A stretch of 11,888 bases of DNA from Acidobacteriota bacterium. GTDB taxonomy: Bacteria; Acidobacteriota; Terriglobia; Acidiferrales; UBA7541. The number at the start of each line of letters is the position of its first letter. Within the stretch, counting starts at the first letter, position 1. This document shows positions 5,848-11,888 of the stretch, in pieces. A model generated the notes under the pieces. The model did no database searches. It was not told the origin of the DNA and worked only from the letters and a program-made list of their open reading frames with translations. The DNA lies in NCBI GenBank assembly GCA_003224075.1, contig QHYF01000128.1, forward strand, positions 1 to 11,888. The letters run 5' to 3'. The translations under genes and the position numbers were made by a program.

Positions 5848-7698
5848 ATGAAAGTGAAGAATTTCCGAAGCTTTTCCCTCACGGCGTTGGCCTTTAGAAG
5901 TCTTTTCCTCACGTCGCCTGCTCTTAGAAGTCCTTCCGTCACGGCGCTTGCTTTTAGAAGTCTTTTCCTCGTGGCGCTTGCTTTTACCGTTGCAGGGATA
6001 AGCCCGGCGCGCGCACAGGCTCCCCTCGAGCCGGCACGAATGTCCCCGCGGACGGTGTTCTACCTGATTTGGCGCGGCGTTCCCACGCCTCCAGCGCGAA
6101 CCGCGAACTCGCTGCTCGCGCTCTGGGATGATCCCGATTTTGCGCCCGTGCGTTCGGCGATCGCTGCAGGCATGCTTTCCTCTTCGGAGAAAAAATCGCC
6201 AAATCAAAAGCTGACCGCGGAAGAGTTCCCGGAATTTGCGGCGCTTCTGGAAAACTCCTTCACGCTCGGATATCTGAACGAACCCGCGAAGCACAACGTT
6301 TCGAATCCGGCTGCTTCACCGGATGCGAAACCACCCGCTTGGAACGGCATGTTCCTCGTCTATGACCGCACGGGAAAGGAAGCGCTGCTTTCGAAAGCGG
6401 TGCTCCGCATGCGCGCGGAGGAAAAGGAATTGCCGCGTCTCTCGCAAGTCGCCATCGGAAACGTACAGGTGCTTAAGGTTGAGCGCAAAGGCGGCGTTAC
6501 GTTCTGGGCGGAGCACGGCAGGTACGCGATCAGCGCGAGCGAGCGCTCCGTGATGGAGGAGATTCTCGGCCAACTCGATGGCAAGGCTTCTTCCGCTGCA
6601 TCTTTGACACAATCCGCCGCGTACCAGGAAGCGCAGCCCATTCTCGGCAGCGGCTTGCTCGAATTTTTCTTGCGCATTCCAGACCTGAAAGATCTGGCGG
6701 CAGATTCGAATGCAGGGAATTTTCAGGTGCGCCCACTTCTCGACGCGATCCGGCTCGACGCCGTGCATTCCCTCAGCGGCCACATCACGTTCGAAGGCGC
6801 AAGAACGCACGTCCAAGCCGCGATCCTCGGCGATGCAGCTCCTGGAACGCCCTTTGACATCTGGTCCGCCGGGCAGCCCTCGCCCGCTTCTCTCGCGCTT
6901 GTCCCCGCCGAGGCGGTGTCGTACACGTCCGCGCAGTTCAATTTCCCGGGCATCTATGACACCGTGAAGCGCATGGCGCGGGCTGCTTTTCCGCAAGGTC
7001 AACAGGGGAACGTAGATTTGCTCGACACGATTGCGCAAGGGCGGCTCGGCATGACCTTGCCGGAGGCTCTGAGTGTTTTCAGCGGAGAATTCGCTTCGAT
7101 GCAGACCAGCCCGTCGCTGGACACCGCGAAACAAGTCTACTTCTTCGGAATTCGCAAGAAGCCGGAGGCTCTCAAACTGATTCGAAACGTTTTCGGCGAC
7201 CAGCTTGCTTCCGAGCGCAACGAGGGTGACGTTACTTTCTTAAAGATCTCCCTGGGCGGAAATCAGGGCGCTGCGGGCTTCGCGCAGTGGCATTTCTTCC
7301 ATCTCGCCGTGGCACCGGAAATGATTCTCGGGGCCAGCCGCATCGACACCGTTCGCGAGGTGCTTGCGAACCGAGCGCACAGCTCAAGCCCGACGGGCCT
7401 CGCCAGCGTGCCCCGATTCCAGGCCGGCCGCGCGCAATTCCCCGAGAATCTCGACGGTCTCAGCTATTTCGATTTTCAAAAAGTCGACTGGCAAGCGGCA
7501 AAGGATCGCTGGATCGAAGATGCGCGGAGGAACTCCGCGGCAAGAAGCGCTGTCCCTTCGAAAGAAACAGCGCCGTCGCGGGTCCCCGACTGGCTCGCGC
7601 AGGTCAATCCACAGGTTTTCTCGCGACACCTGCACTACTCTTCGAGTGTCTCGTGGAAAGACTCCAAGGGCATTCATTGGGATCAGTGGGTCGAATAG
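5848..7698 (+). CDS. Exported DUF3352-like protein with a repeat-built signal peptide
   Basis: ATG 5848 follows GGAG with a 7-base gap and is the only plausible start. The 616-residue protein has an unusually long signal peptide of about 56 residues, ending at SPARA|QA. Residues 6-45 are four tandem ten-residue units (see the repeat entry). The mature part (about 57-616) is soluble-looking, with no further membrane helix. Alternating stretches such as WNGMFLVYDRTGKEALLSKA, ISASERSVMEEILGQLDG, PASLALVPAEAVSYTSAQF and LAVAPEMILGASRIDTVREV resemble the DUF3352-type exported proteins that compare a 'player' score or energy-like quantity; this family assignment is by eye and the function is unknown. 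The last residues (HYSSSVSWKDSKGIHWDQWVE) form a distinct conserved-looking end. Its stop is 6 bases before the ATG of the VWFA-related gene, so the two are probably co-transcribed and translationally coupled. No convincing promoter was seen between 5785 and 5847. Confidence 0.88.
   Translation: MKVKNFRSFSLTALAFRSLFLTSPALRSPSVTALAFRSLFLVALAFTVAGISPARAQAPLEPARMSPRTVFYLIWRGVPTPPARTANSLLALWDDPDFAPVRSAIAAGMLSSSEKKSPNQKLTAEEFPEFAALLENSFTLGYLNEPAKHNVSNPAASPDAKPPAWNGMFLVYDRTGKEALLSKAVLRMRAEEKELPRLSQVAIGNVQVLKVERKGGVTFWAEHGRYAISASERSVMEEILGQLDGKASSAASLTQSAAYQEAQPILGSGLLEFFLRIPDLKDLAADSNAGNFQVRPLLDAIRLDAVHSLSGHITFEGARTHVQAAILGDAAPGTPFDIWSAGQPSPASLALVPAEAVSYTSAQFNFPGIYDTVKRMARAAFPQGQQGNVDLLDTIAQGRLGMTLPEALSVFSGEFASMQTSPSLDTAKQVYFFGIRKKPEALKLIRNVFGDQLASERNEGDVTFLKISLGGNQGAAGFAQWHFFHLAVAPEMILGASRIDTVREVLANRAHSSSPTGLASVPRFQAGRAQFPENLDGLSYFDFQKVDWQAAKDRWIEDARRNSAARSAVPSKETAPSRVPDWLAQVNPQVFSRHLHYSSSVSWKDSKGIHWDQWVE
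5863..5982 (+). repeat. Four 30-base tandem repeats inside the signal-peptide coding region
   Basis: Units lie at 5863-5892, 5893-5922, 5923-5952 and 5953-5982. By eye, units 2 and 4 differ at 4 of 30 bases, and units 2/3 and 3/4 at 6 of 30; unit 1 is more diverged. Each unit encodes ten residues with the pattern [F/L]RS then three mostly hydrophobic positions, T or V, and ending xxA. The array is in frame, so copy-number change would lengthen or shorten the signal peptide by ten residues per unit without disrupting the protein. Confidence 0.95.
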
Positions 7699-7704
7699 CG
7701 GGCG

Positions 7705-8683
7705 ATGAAGTCTTTTCGCTTCCTGCTGGCGGCCCTGGTATTCGCTGCTCCGCTGTGCGCATTCCCGCCAGGTGACTCACAGCAAAATTCACAGGAGCAA
7801 GCGCAGGCGATCCGCAGTGATTGTCACCGATGCAAGCGGACACTTTGTGGAAGGCCTCCATCGCGGGGACTTCCATGTATTCGATAATGGGATCGAGCGG
7901 CCGCTGACCGATTTCGCCGCAATCGAGGAGCCGGCGCAGGTCCTGCTCCTCATCGAAGCGGGGCCCGCCGTTTATCTCCTTGAAGGCGGTCATTTGCAAG
8001 CCGCTTATGCTTTGCTGAATGGGTTATCCACCGCGGATCGCGTTGCGGTGGTGAAATACGCGGAGTCGCCGCAAGCCATTCTCGATTTCACTCCGGACAA
8101 GCAAGCGGCCGCAGCCGCCTTCGATCAACTCCGTTTCAATCTCGGCTTCGGCTCGTTAAATCTGTCCAGCAGTGTGTTGAAAGCCCTCGAATGGCTCGCA
8201 AATGTCGCGGGCAAGAAATCAATTGTCCTGCTTACCACCGGCGTGGACACTTCTCCTTCGAATGAATTTGCATTGGTGATTCAGCGGCTCAGGGCCAGCG
8301 ATGTACGCCTGCTGACGGTCTCCCTAACCGCCGGATTACGAAATCCGCCGCCCGCCGGCAAGAAGAAAGTTCCCGCGGCAAATTCCACGCAAACCGCGCA
8401 GCAATTCGAACAGGCGGAACAACTCTTGAAGCGGATAGCCGAAGCTACGGGCGGGCGCGCTTATTTCCCCGTGAACGCAAAAGAATTCAACGCCGTCTAT
8501 GCGGAGATCGCGCAAATCGTCCGGCATGAGTACAGTCTGGCATTTGCGCCGCCCGCTCGCGACGGCCTCCTTCATTCCATCGAGGTTCGCGTTGACACCG
8601 CGCAAAACCCCGCGGCAAACAGTCCTGGCTCCCCTTACCGCGTAAATCATCGCCAGGCTTACCTCGCACCGGGGCCTAGGTAG
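7705..8683 (+). CDS. VWFA-related (acidobacterial-type) exported protein, frameshifted near its N-terminus
   Basis: ATG 7705 lies 6 bases after the previous stop and opens a clear signal peptide (MKSFRFLLAALVFAAPLCAF). That frame stops at 7887. The recognisable domain is in the +1 frame, which runs to TAG 8681-8683. It starts with SAVIVTDASGHFVEGLHRGD, then FHVFDNGIERPLTDF, typical of the family where a bacterial-Ig-like strand pair precedes a von Willebrand A domain. The crossover must lie at about 7785-7825. The first start codon in the second frame, GTG 7772, has no signal peptide and no clear ribosome-binding site, so it is unlikely to be the native start. The VWA part (about 7940-8330) keeps hydrophobic strands (QVLLLIE, KKSIVLLTTGVDTS, VRLLTVSL), but the MIDAS DxSxS is replaced by EAGPA. 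The frame change may be a sequencing error, a recent mutation or, least likely, programmed frameshifting. Family members are exported; their role is unknown. Confidence 0.78.
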
Positions 8684-8762
8684 TCGTCAACTTCCGGTTT
8701 GCCGACCACTCGTCCGGAATCGTGGGATCCGCCGCCGATGAACAGCGGAATCTAGGTTGCCG

Positions 8763-8786
8763 CATGTACCGTTTACCCGTTACATG
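8763..8786. repeat. CATGTA...TACATG inverted repeat
   Basis: A perfect six-base inverted repeat, CATGTA (8763-8768) and TACATG (8781-8786), flanks a 12-base centre (CCGTTTACCCGT). It lies in the 189-base gap between the VWFA-related and CPBP genes. It could be an operator-like site or the scar of an insertion sequence; there is no transposase nearby. Confidence 0.45.
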
Positions 8787-8797
8787 TCCCATTCGCA

Positions 8798-8815
8798 ACT
8801 CCTGTCGTCAGGAGT
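8798..8815. repeat. ACTCCTG-TCGT-CAGGAGT hairpin
   Basis: Perfect seven-base arms around a four-base loop lie upstream of the CPBP gene. No T tract follows on the plus strand, so it is not a standard terminator. A smaller CTCC-AA-GGAG palindrome follows at 8822-8831. These may structure the leader of the CPBP transcript or terminate the VWFA-related transcript weakly. Confidence 0.45.
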
Positions 8816-8872
8816 GGATTGCTCCAAGGAGTGCTGTAGAGAATTAACTAAAAGATTCGTTCTTGCAGATGT

Positions 8873-9730
8873 ATGCTCCGAATTTCTGATATCCCATGCT
8901 TGCATATGAATTCACCGATTGATGGCTTCGGCAGAAAAGGTTCTGACCTCGTGGCAGGCAACTACACTGTAGGCAGTGCGACGTCGGTGTTTTCCGTTTC
9001 AGAGCTGCGGCTGTGTTTTTGGCCTATAGTCGCTACGATCGCGTTGGGGTTCTTGGTTATCCTCCCAACCGCACTGGCGAACAGTTTAGCCGTACGAATC
9101 ATGGGTATGGAGCGCGTAAGCGCAATGCCATGGATTGCTCTCTATGCAAATCATTTAGTCCAACTATTGGTGGCATTACTGCTCATAGGCTGGCTCAGCA
9201 AAGGACGATTCTCGGAATACGGATTGCAGTGGCCCAAGGGCAAATCTTATGTTGTGGCTGCGATTGCATGGGGCGCGTTCTTTGGCGTATTGATGACAAT
9301 CGTTGATTATTTCCCCCAAATCCTAGCGCGCCACGCGCTGGGAGATCTGCCGCTAACCGCCTTAAATCTGGCTGGCTGGCTCAGCTTCGAAGGATTTTTC
9401 GTCGGGTTCTCCGAGGAGATTCCATTTCGAGGCCTGCTGCAAACGTTTTTGATGAAACGAAGTTCTGGCCGTATAAGGTTCCTAAAATTTGATATGCATG
9501 TGGCAGGAGTTATTTTGGCGCTGCTGTTTGCGCTGGCACATGTATCGAATTTCTGGGAGCGACCGTTCTGGTTCGCACTGGGGCAGCAGGGTTATGCTTT
9601 TGCTCTCGCAATCCTCTACGCATATTGGTACGAAAAGTCTGGCAGCCTGCTAGCTTCGATTGTTGGCCACAACGTGGGAGACGTTGTCGAGTATGCTCTG
9701 ATGTTTCTCATGGCCTGGCTGTGGCGCTGA
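8873..9730 (+). CDS. CPBP-family intramembrane metalloprotease (Abi/CAAX protease-like)
   Basis: All three family motifs are present: EExxxR as EEIPFR (Glu181, Glu182, Arg186), FxxxH as FALAH (Phe219, His223), and a late HN in IVGHNVGD (His266, Asn267). The Glu and His residues would bind the catalytic zinc within the membrane. Hydrophobic segments occur at about 48-68, 85-107, 125-145, 164-178, 208-223, 238-252 and 258-283, giving a polytopic inner-membrane protein. Family members cleave prenylated-protein-like or peptide substrates or act in bacteriocin self-immunity and signalling; the substrate here is unknown. ATG 8873 gives a 45-residue hydrophilic N-terminus. GTG 8951 (residue 27), preceded by AAGG, is an alternative start. 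No strong ribosome-binding site is visible at 8873. The coding sequence is noticeably poorer in GC than its neighbours. It appears to be a single-gene unit. Confidence 0.9.
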   Translation: MLRISDIPCLHMNSPIDGFGRKGSDLVAGNYTVGSATSVFSVSELRLCFWPIVATIALGFLVILPTALANSLAVRIMGMERVSAMPWIALYANHLVQLLVALLLIGWLSKGRFSEYGLQWPKGKSYVVAAIAWGAFFGVLMTIVDYFPQILARHALGDLPLTALNLAGWLSFEGFFVGFSEEIPFRGLLQTFLMKRSSGRIRFLKFDMHVAGVILALLFALAHVSNFWERPFWFALGQQGYAFALAILYAYWYEKSGSLLASIVGHNVGDVVEYALMFLMAWLWR

Positions 9731-10041
9731 CCTGCGATGTAGTGGAACAGCTAGAATACAATTTAAAACCTGACTCCAACTTCACATAGGTAACGATAAA
9801 CGGCCCGCCCCGCCGCGTTGGCGATTGTTCCTGAGTGACGGGCAACCCGGAAGTCAACGAGGAATCCATTCCAACTTGCGGATTGCCGACAACTCGGGAG
9901 TTATCCGACATGGTGGAGCGATATGGGACCGTATGTTTCTACGGTAAACGAACTGTATCTTCCACCAGCCCCGCCGAGAATACCCGATCAAACGTACGCG
10001 TAGGCCATTAGACGTCAATGTGAAGGGCGCATTCTTGGGAC
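9731..10041. other. Gene-free stretch upstream of the kinase
   Basis: About 310 bases without a gene I can support. A minus-strand frame of 67 codons (9911-9708) has no ribosome-binding site of note and runs into the end of the CPBP gene. A perfect hairpin lies at 9928-9945 (ACCGTA, six-base loop, TACGGT). No terminator for the CPBP gene was seen directly after its stop. Confidence 0.5.
9928..9945. repeat. ACCGTA-TGTTTC-TACGGT inverted repeat upstream of the kinase
   Basis: Perfect six-base arms lie about 100 bases before the kinase -10 box. The size and placement would suit an operator, but there is no independent evidence for a binding protein. Confidence 0.4.
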
Positions 10042-10047
10042 TATAAT
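10042..10047 (+). promoter_or_regulatory. TATAAT -10 box immediately before the kinase start
   Basis: A perfect TATAAT ends 11 bases before ATG 10059. A normal start point 6-8 bases after the box would fall at about 10053-10055, leaving only some four to six bases of leader. The -35 position (TGTGAA at 17 bases) is poor. No Shine-Dalgarno sequence precedes the ATG, consistent with leaderless or near-leaderless translation. Confidence 0.55.
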
Positions 10048-10058
10048 TGCACGCACGG

Positions 10059-11888
10059 ATGGCCCTAACCTCTGGCACGAAACTCGGACCGTATGAGATC
10101 GTCGCACCGCTAGGCGCTGGCGGTATGGGGGAAGTGTATCGCGCCCGCGACACCAAGCTTGGGCGCGACGTCGCGCTGAAGCTCCTGCCGCCGCTGTTCG
10201 CGGCGGACGCCGATCGCGTGGAGCGCTTCGAGCGCGAAGCACGACTGCTCGCATCGCTCAATGATCGGCACATCGGGGCAATCTACGGTTTCGAAGACGC
10301 CGGCACCATACCGGCCCTGGTGCTCGAGTTGGTCGAGGGCGACACGTTGCACGATCGGGTGCGCCGGGGCCCGTTGCCTCTCTCCGAGGCTTTGGCCGTC
10401 GCGCAACAGATCGCCGAAGCGCTCGACGCCGCCCACAGGGCCGGGATCATCCATCGCGACCTCAAACCCTCCAACATCAAGATCACGCCCGATGGGGTGG
10501 TCAAGGTGCTCGACTTCGGTCTCGCAAAAGCCCTCGCGGCCGAAGGGTCCGGTCCGGATCTGTCGAAGTCCCCGACCATAACGGCGGACGGGACGATCGC
10601 AGGGGTGATTCTGGGCACCGCCGCGTACATGAGCCCGGAGCAGGCGCGAGGTCAGCCGGTCGATAAACGCACCGACATCTGGGCCTTCGGGTGCGTGCTC
10701 TTCGAGATGTTAACGGGCTCTGCAGCTTTCGCACGCGAGACCATCACGGACACCATCGTCGCCGTCGTCGGCGCCGAACCAGAGTGGAAGGCGCTGCCGG
10801 CCGATGCGCCGGGCGGCATCCGGCGTTTGCTGACGCGTTGTCTCCAGAAAGATGCCAGGCGGCGGCTTCACGACATCGCAGACGCACGGATCGAGATCGA
10901 AGACGCGATGGCCATGCCTGCCGAACCGGCCCCAGTGCCGCCGCGACGGTGGTTCCGCCCGGCACTCGTGGCGCTGTCGCTCGCGATTGCCACAGCCCTC
11001 GTCTTCCTCTGGGCGGTGCGCGCAAGGTTCGGAAGGCCGACCGCGGAGCCATCGCCGACGGATATGCGCGTCATACGTCTCACGGATCTTCCCGGCCTTG
11101 AGGAGTCTCCGGCCATATCACCAGACGGCAGGTCAGTGGCGTTCACTGCCGGCGTGAGTGGCAAACGACAGGTCTTCGTGCAGCTCCTTGCCGGCGGCGC
11201 GCCGCTGCAAATCACGCGCGATACAGTCGATCACGAGTACCCTCGCTGGTCGCTCGACTCGAGCTCGATCCTGTATTTTTCGCCGGCGGTATCAGGAACC
11301 GTCCAGGGGAGCATCTGGGAGATCCCGGCGCTTGGCGGCGTGCCACGGCGGGTCGTCAACAGTGTGGGATGTGCCGACATCAGCCCGACGGATGGGAGGC
11401 TTGCGCTCTTCCGGCTGGCGAAGGAGGGCATCCAGCTGGTGACCGCGCCAACGGAGGGTTCCAGATTCGACGTGGTCGCCGAGTTCGCGCCCGCCACGTA
11501 CTACTTGTATCCCCGCTGGTCGCCGGACGGCAGATGGATTGCCTTTCAGCGGGGAGACAACATCAGGTTCGACATTTTCGTGGCGCCGGTTACTGGGGGG
11601 GAACCGCACCAGTTAACCCATGACAACAACATGATGAGCGGCTTTGCCTGGCTGCCCGACAGCACGGGGATCGTCTACAGCTCAAGCCGCGGCGGCACGA
11701 TGCCGTATTTGCCGACGTTAAGCCTGTGGCAGGTGACATTGCGTGACGGACACGTCCGGCAGCTGGTATCCGGCGAAACGTCGTACATGAGCCCGGACAT
11801 CTCCAAGAGTGGCGCCATATTGGTCAGCCGTATGAAGCTTCAGACCGACATCTGGAAGTTCCCGGTCGACGGCCTGCCCGCCGAGAAC
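10059..11888 (+). CDS. Transmembrane Ser/Thr protein kinase with TolB/PD40 beta-propeller domain (3' end outside window)
   Basis: The frame is open from ATG 10059 to the window end (610 codons visible, no stop), so the C-terminus is missing. The kinase domain (about 12-275) is complete and looks active: glycine loop LGAGGMGEVYRARD (18-31), Lys41 in VALKLL, HRDLKPSN with Asp134, Lys136 and Asn139, DFG at 152-154, and GTAAYMSPEQA with Glu194. It is a Hanks-type kinase of the bacterial PknB-like group, cytoplasmic. Residues about 301-320 (ALVALSLAIATALVFLWAV) form one membrane helix. The rest, from about 335, is extracytoplasmic and carries WD40-like PD40 repeats: ESPAISPDGRSVAFT, YPRWSLDSSSILYFS, CADISPTDGRLALF, YPRWSPDGRWIAFQ, FAWLPDSTGIVYSS and YMSPDISKSGAILVS. 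They probably form a propeller that senses a ligand or partner. This arrangement is frequent in Acidobacteriota. No substrate gene is evident. The GC content is higher than in the preceding CPBP gene. Confidence 0.95.
   Translation, partial: MALTSGTKLGPYEIVAPLGAGGMGEVYRARDTKLGRDVALKLLPPLFAADADRVERFEREARLLASLNDRHIGAIYGFEDAGTIPALVLELVEGDTLHDRVRRGPLPLSEALAVAQQIAEALDAAHRAGIIHRDLKPSNIKITPDGVVKVLDFGLAKALAAEGSGPDLSKSPTITADGTIAGVILGTAAYMSPEQARGQPVDKRTDIWAFGCVLFEMLTGSAAFARETITDTIVAVVGAEPEWKALPADAPGGIRRLLTRCLQKDARRRLHDIADARIEIEDAMAMPAEPAPVPPRRWFRPALVALSLAIATALVFLWAVRARFGRPTAEPSPTDMRVIRLTDLPGLEESPAISPDGRSVAFTAGVSGKRQVFVQLLAGGAPLQITRDTVDHEYPRWSLDSSSILYFSPAVSGTVQGSIWEIPALGGVPRRVVNSVGCADISPTDGRLALFRLAKEGIQLVTAPTEGSRFDVVAEFAPATYYLYPRWSPDGRWIAFQRGDNIRFDIFVAPVTGGEPHQLTHDNNMMSGFAWLPDSTGIVYSSSRGGTMPYLPTLSLWQVTLRDGHVRQLVSGETSYMSPDISKSGAILVSRMKLQTDIWKFPVDGLPAEN

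Noticed and set aside
4717..6294. A 525-codon open frame on the minus strand across the coiled-coil gene and the start of the DUF3352-like gene
   Set aside because: It lies antisense to two well-supported genes with good ribosome-binding sites, crosses the terminator, and its Lys/Arg/Ser-rich repeats are just the complement of the signal-peptide repeats. It shows no recognisable domain.
6316..7134. A 272-codon minus-strand frame opposite the DUF3352-like gene
   Set aside because: It is antisense to a coherent protein, without a ribosome-binding site or recognisable motif.
10110..11052. Several frames of 80-140 codons on both strands in the kinase region
   Set aside because: They are out-of-frame shadows of the kinase, whose own frame is open from 10059 to the window end with every kinase motif in order.

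Overview
The window looks like a chromosomal segment of an acidobacterium (phylum Acidobacteriota) or a close relative. This is inferred from gene content: an Oar-like TonB-dependent outer-membrane protein, a protein of the 'VWFA-related Acidobacterial domain' type, and a receptor-like Ser/Thr kinase with a TolB/PD40 beta-propeller C-terminus. Base composition is moderately GC-rich. The CPBP gene is clearly poorer in GC and the kinase gene clearly richer. No tRNA, rRNA, CRISPR array or intact transposase was seen.

Layout from left to right. Positions 1-2024 (+) hold the 3' two-thirds or so of a TonB-dependent receptor, cut by the window edge. Positions 2104-2400 (+) encode a small XRE-type helix-turn-helix protein that may be degenerate. 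Its tail overlaps the tail of a convergent, secreted amidohydrolase of the N-acyl-D-amino-acid deacylase group (4047-2356, -). A gene-free stretch of about 620 bases (4106-4727) carries short repeats. It is followed by a good sigma-70-like promoter and a membrane-anchored coiled-coil protein (4807-5700, +), which ends at a strong hairpin terminator.

Next comes a two-gene unit separated by only 6 bases: a secreted DUF3352-like protein (5848-7698) and a VWFA-related protein (7705-8683). The signal peptide of the first is built from four 30-base tandem repeats. The second has its signal peptide in one frame and its VWA domain in another. A CPBP-family intramembrane protease (8873-9730, +) and a Ser/Thr kinase with PD40 repeats (10059 to the window end, +) complete the window. 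The kinase has a TATAAT box so close to its ATG that the transcript is probably leaderless or nearly so.

Most products act at or beyond the inner membrane: outer-membrane receptor, secreted deacylase, anchored coiled coil, two exported proteins, membrane protease and transmembrane kinase. No single pathway ties them together. The most distinctive parts are the coiled-coil / DUF3352-like / VWFA cluster (4807-8683), the repeat-built signal peptide, the frameshift in the VWFA gene and the altered metal-site motifs of the deacylase.
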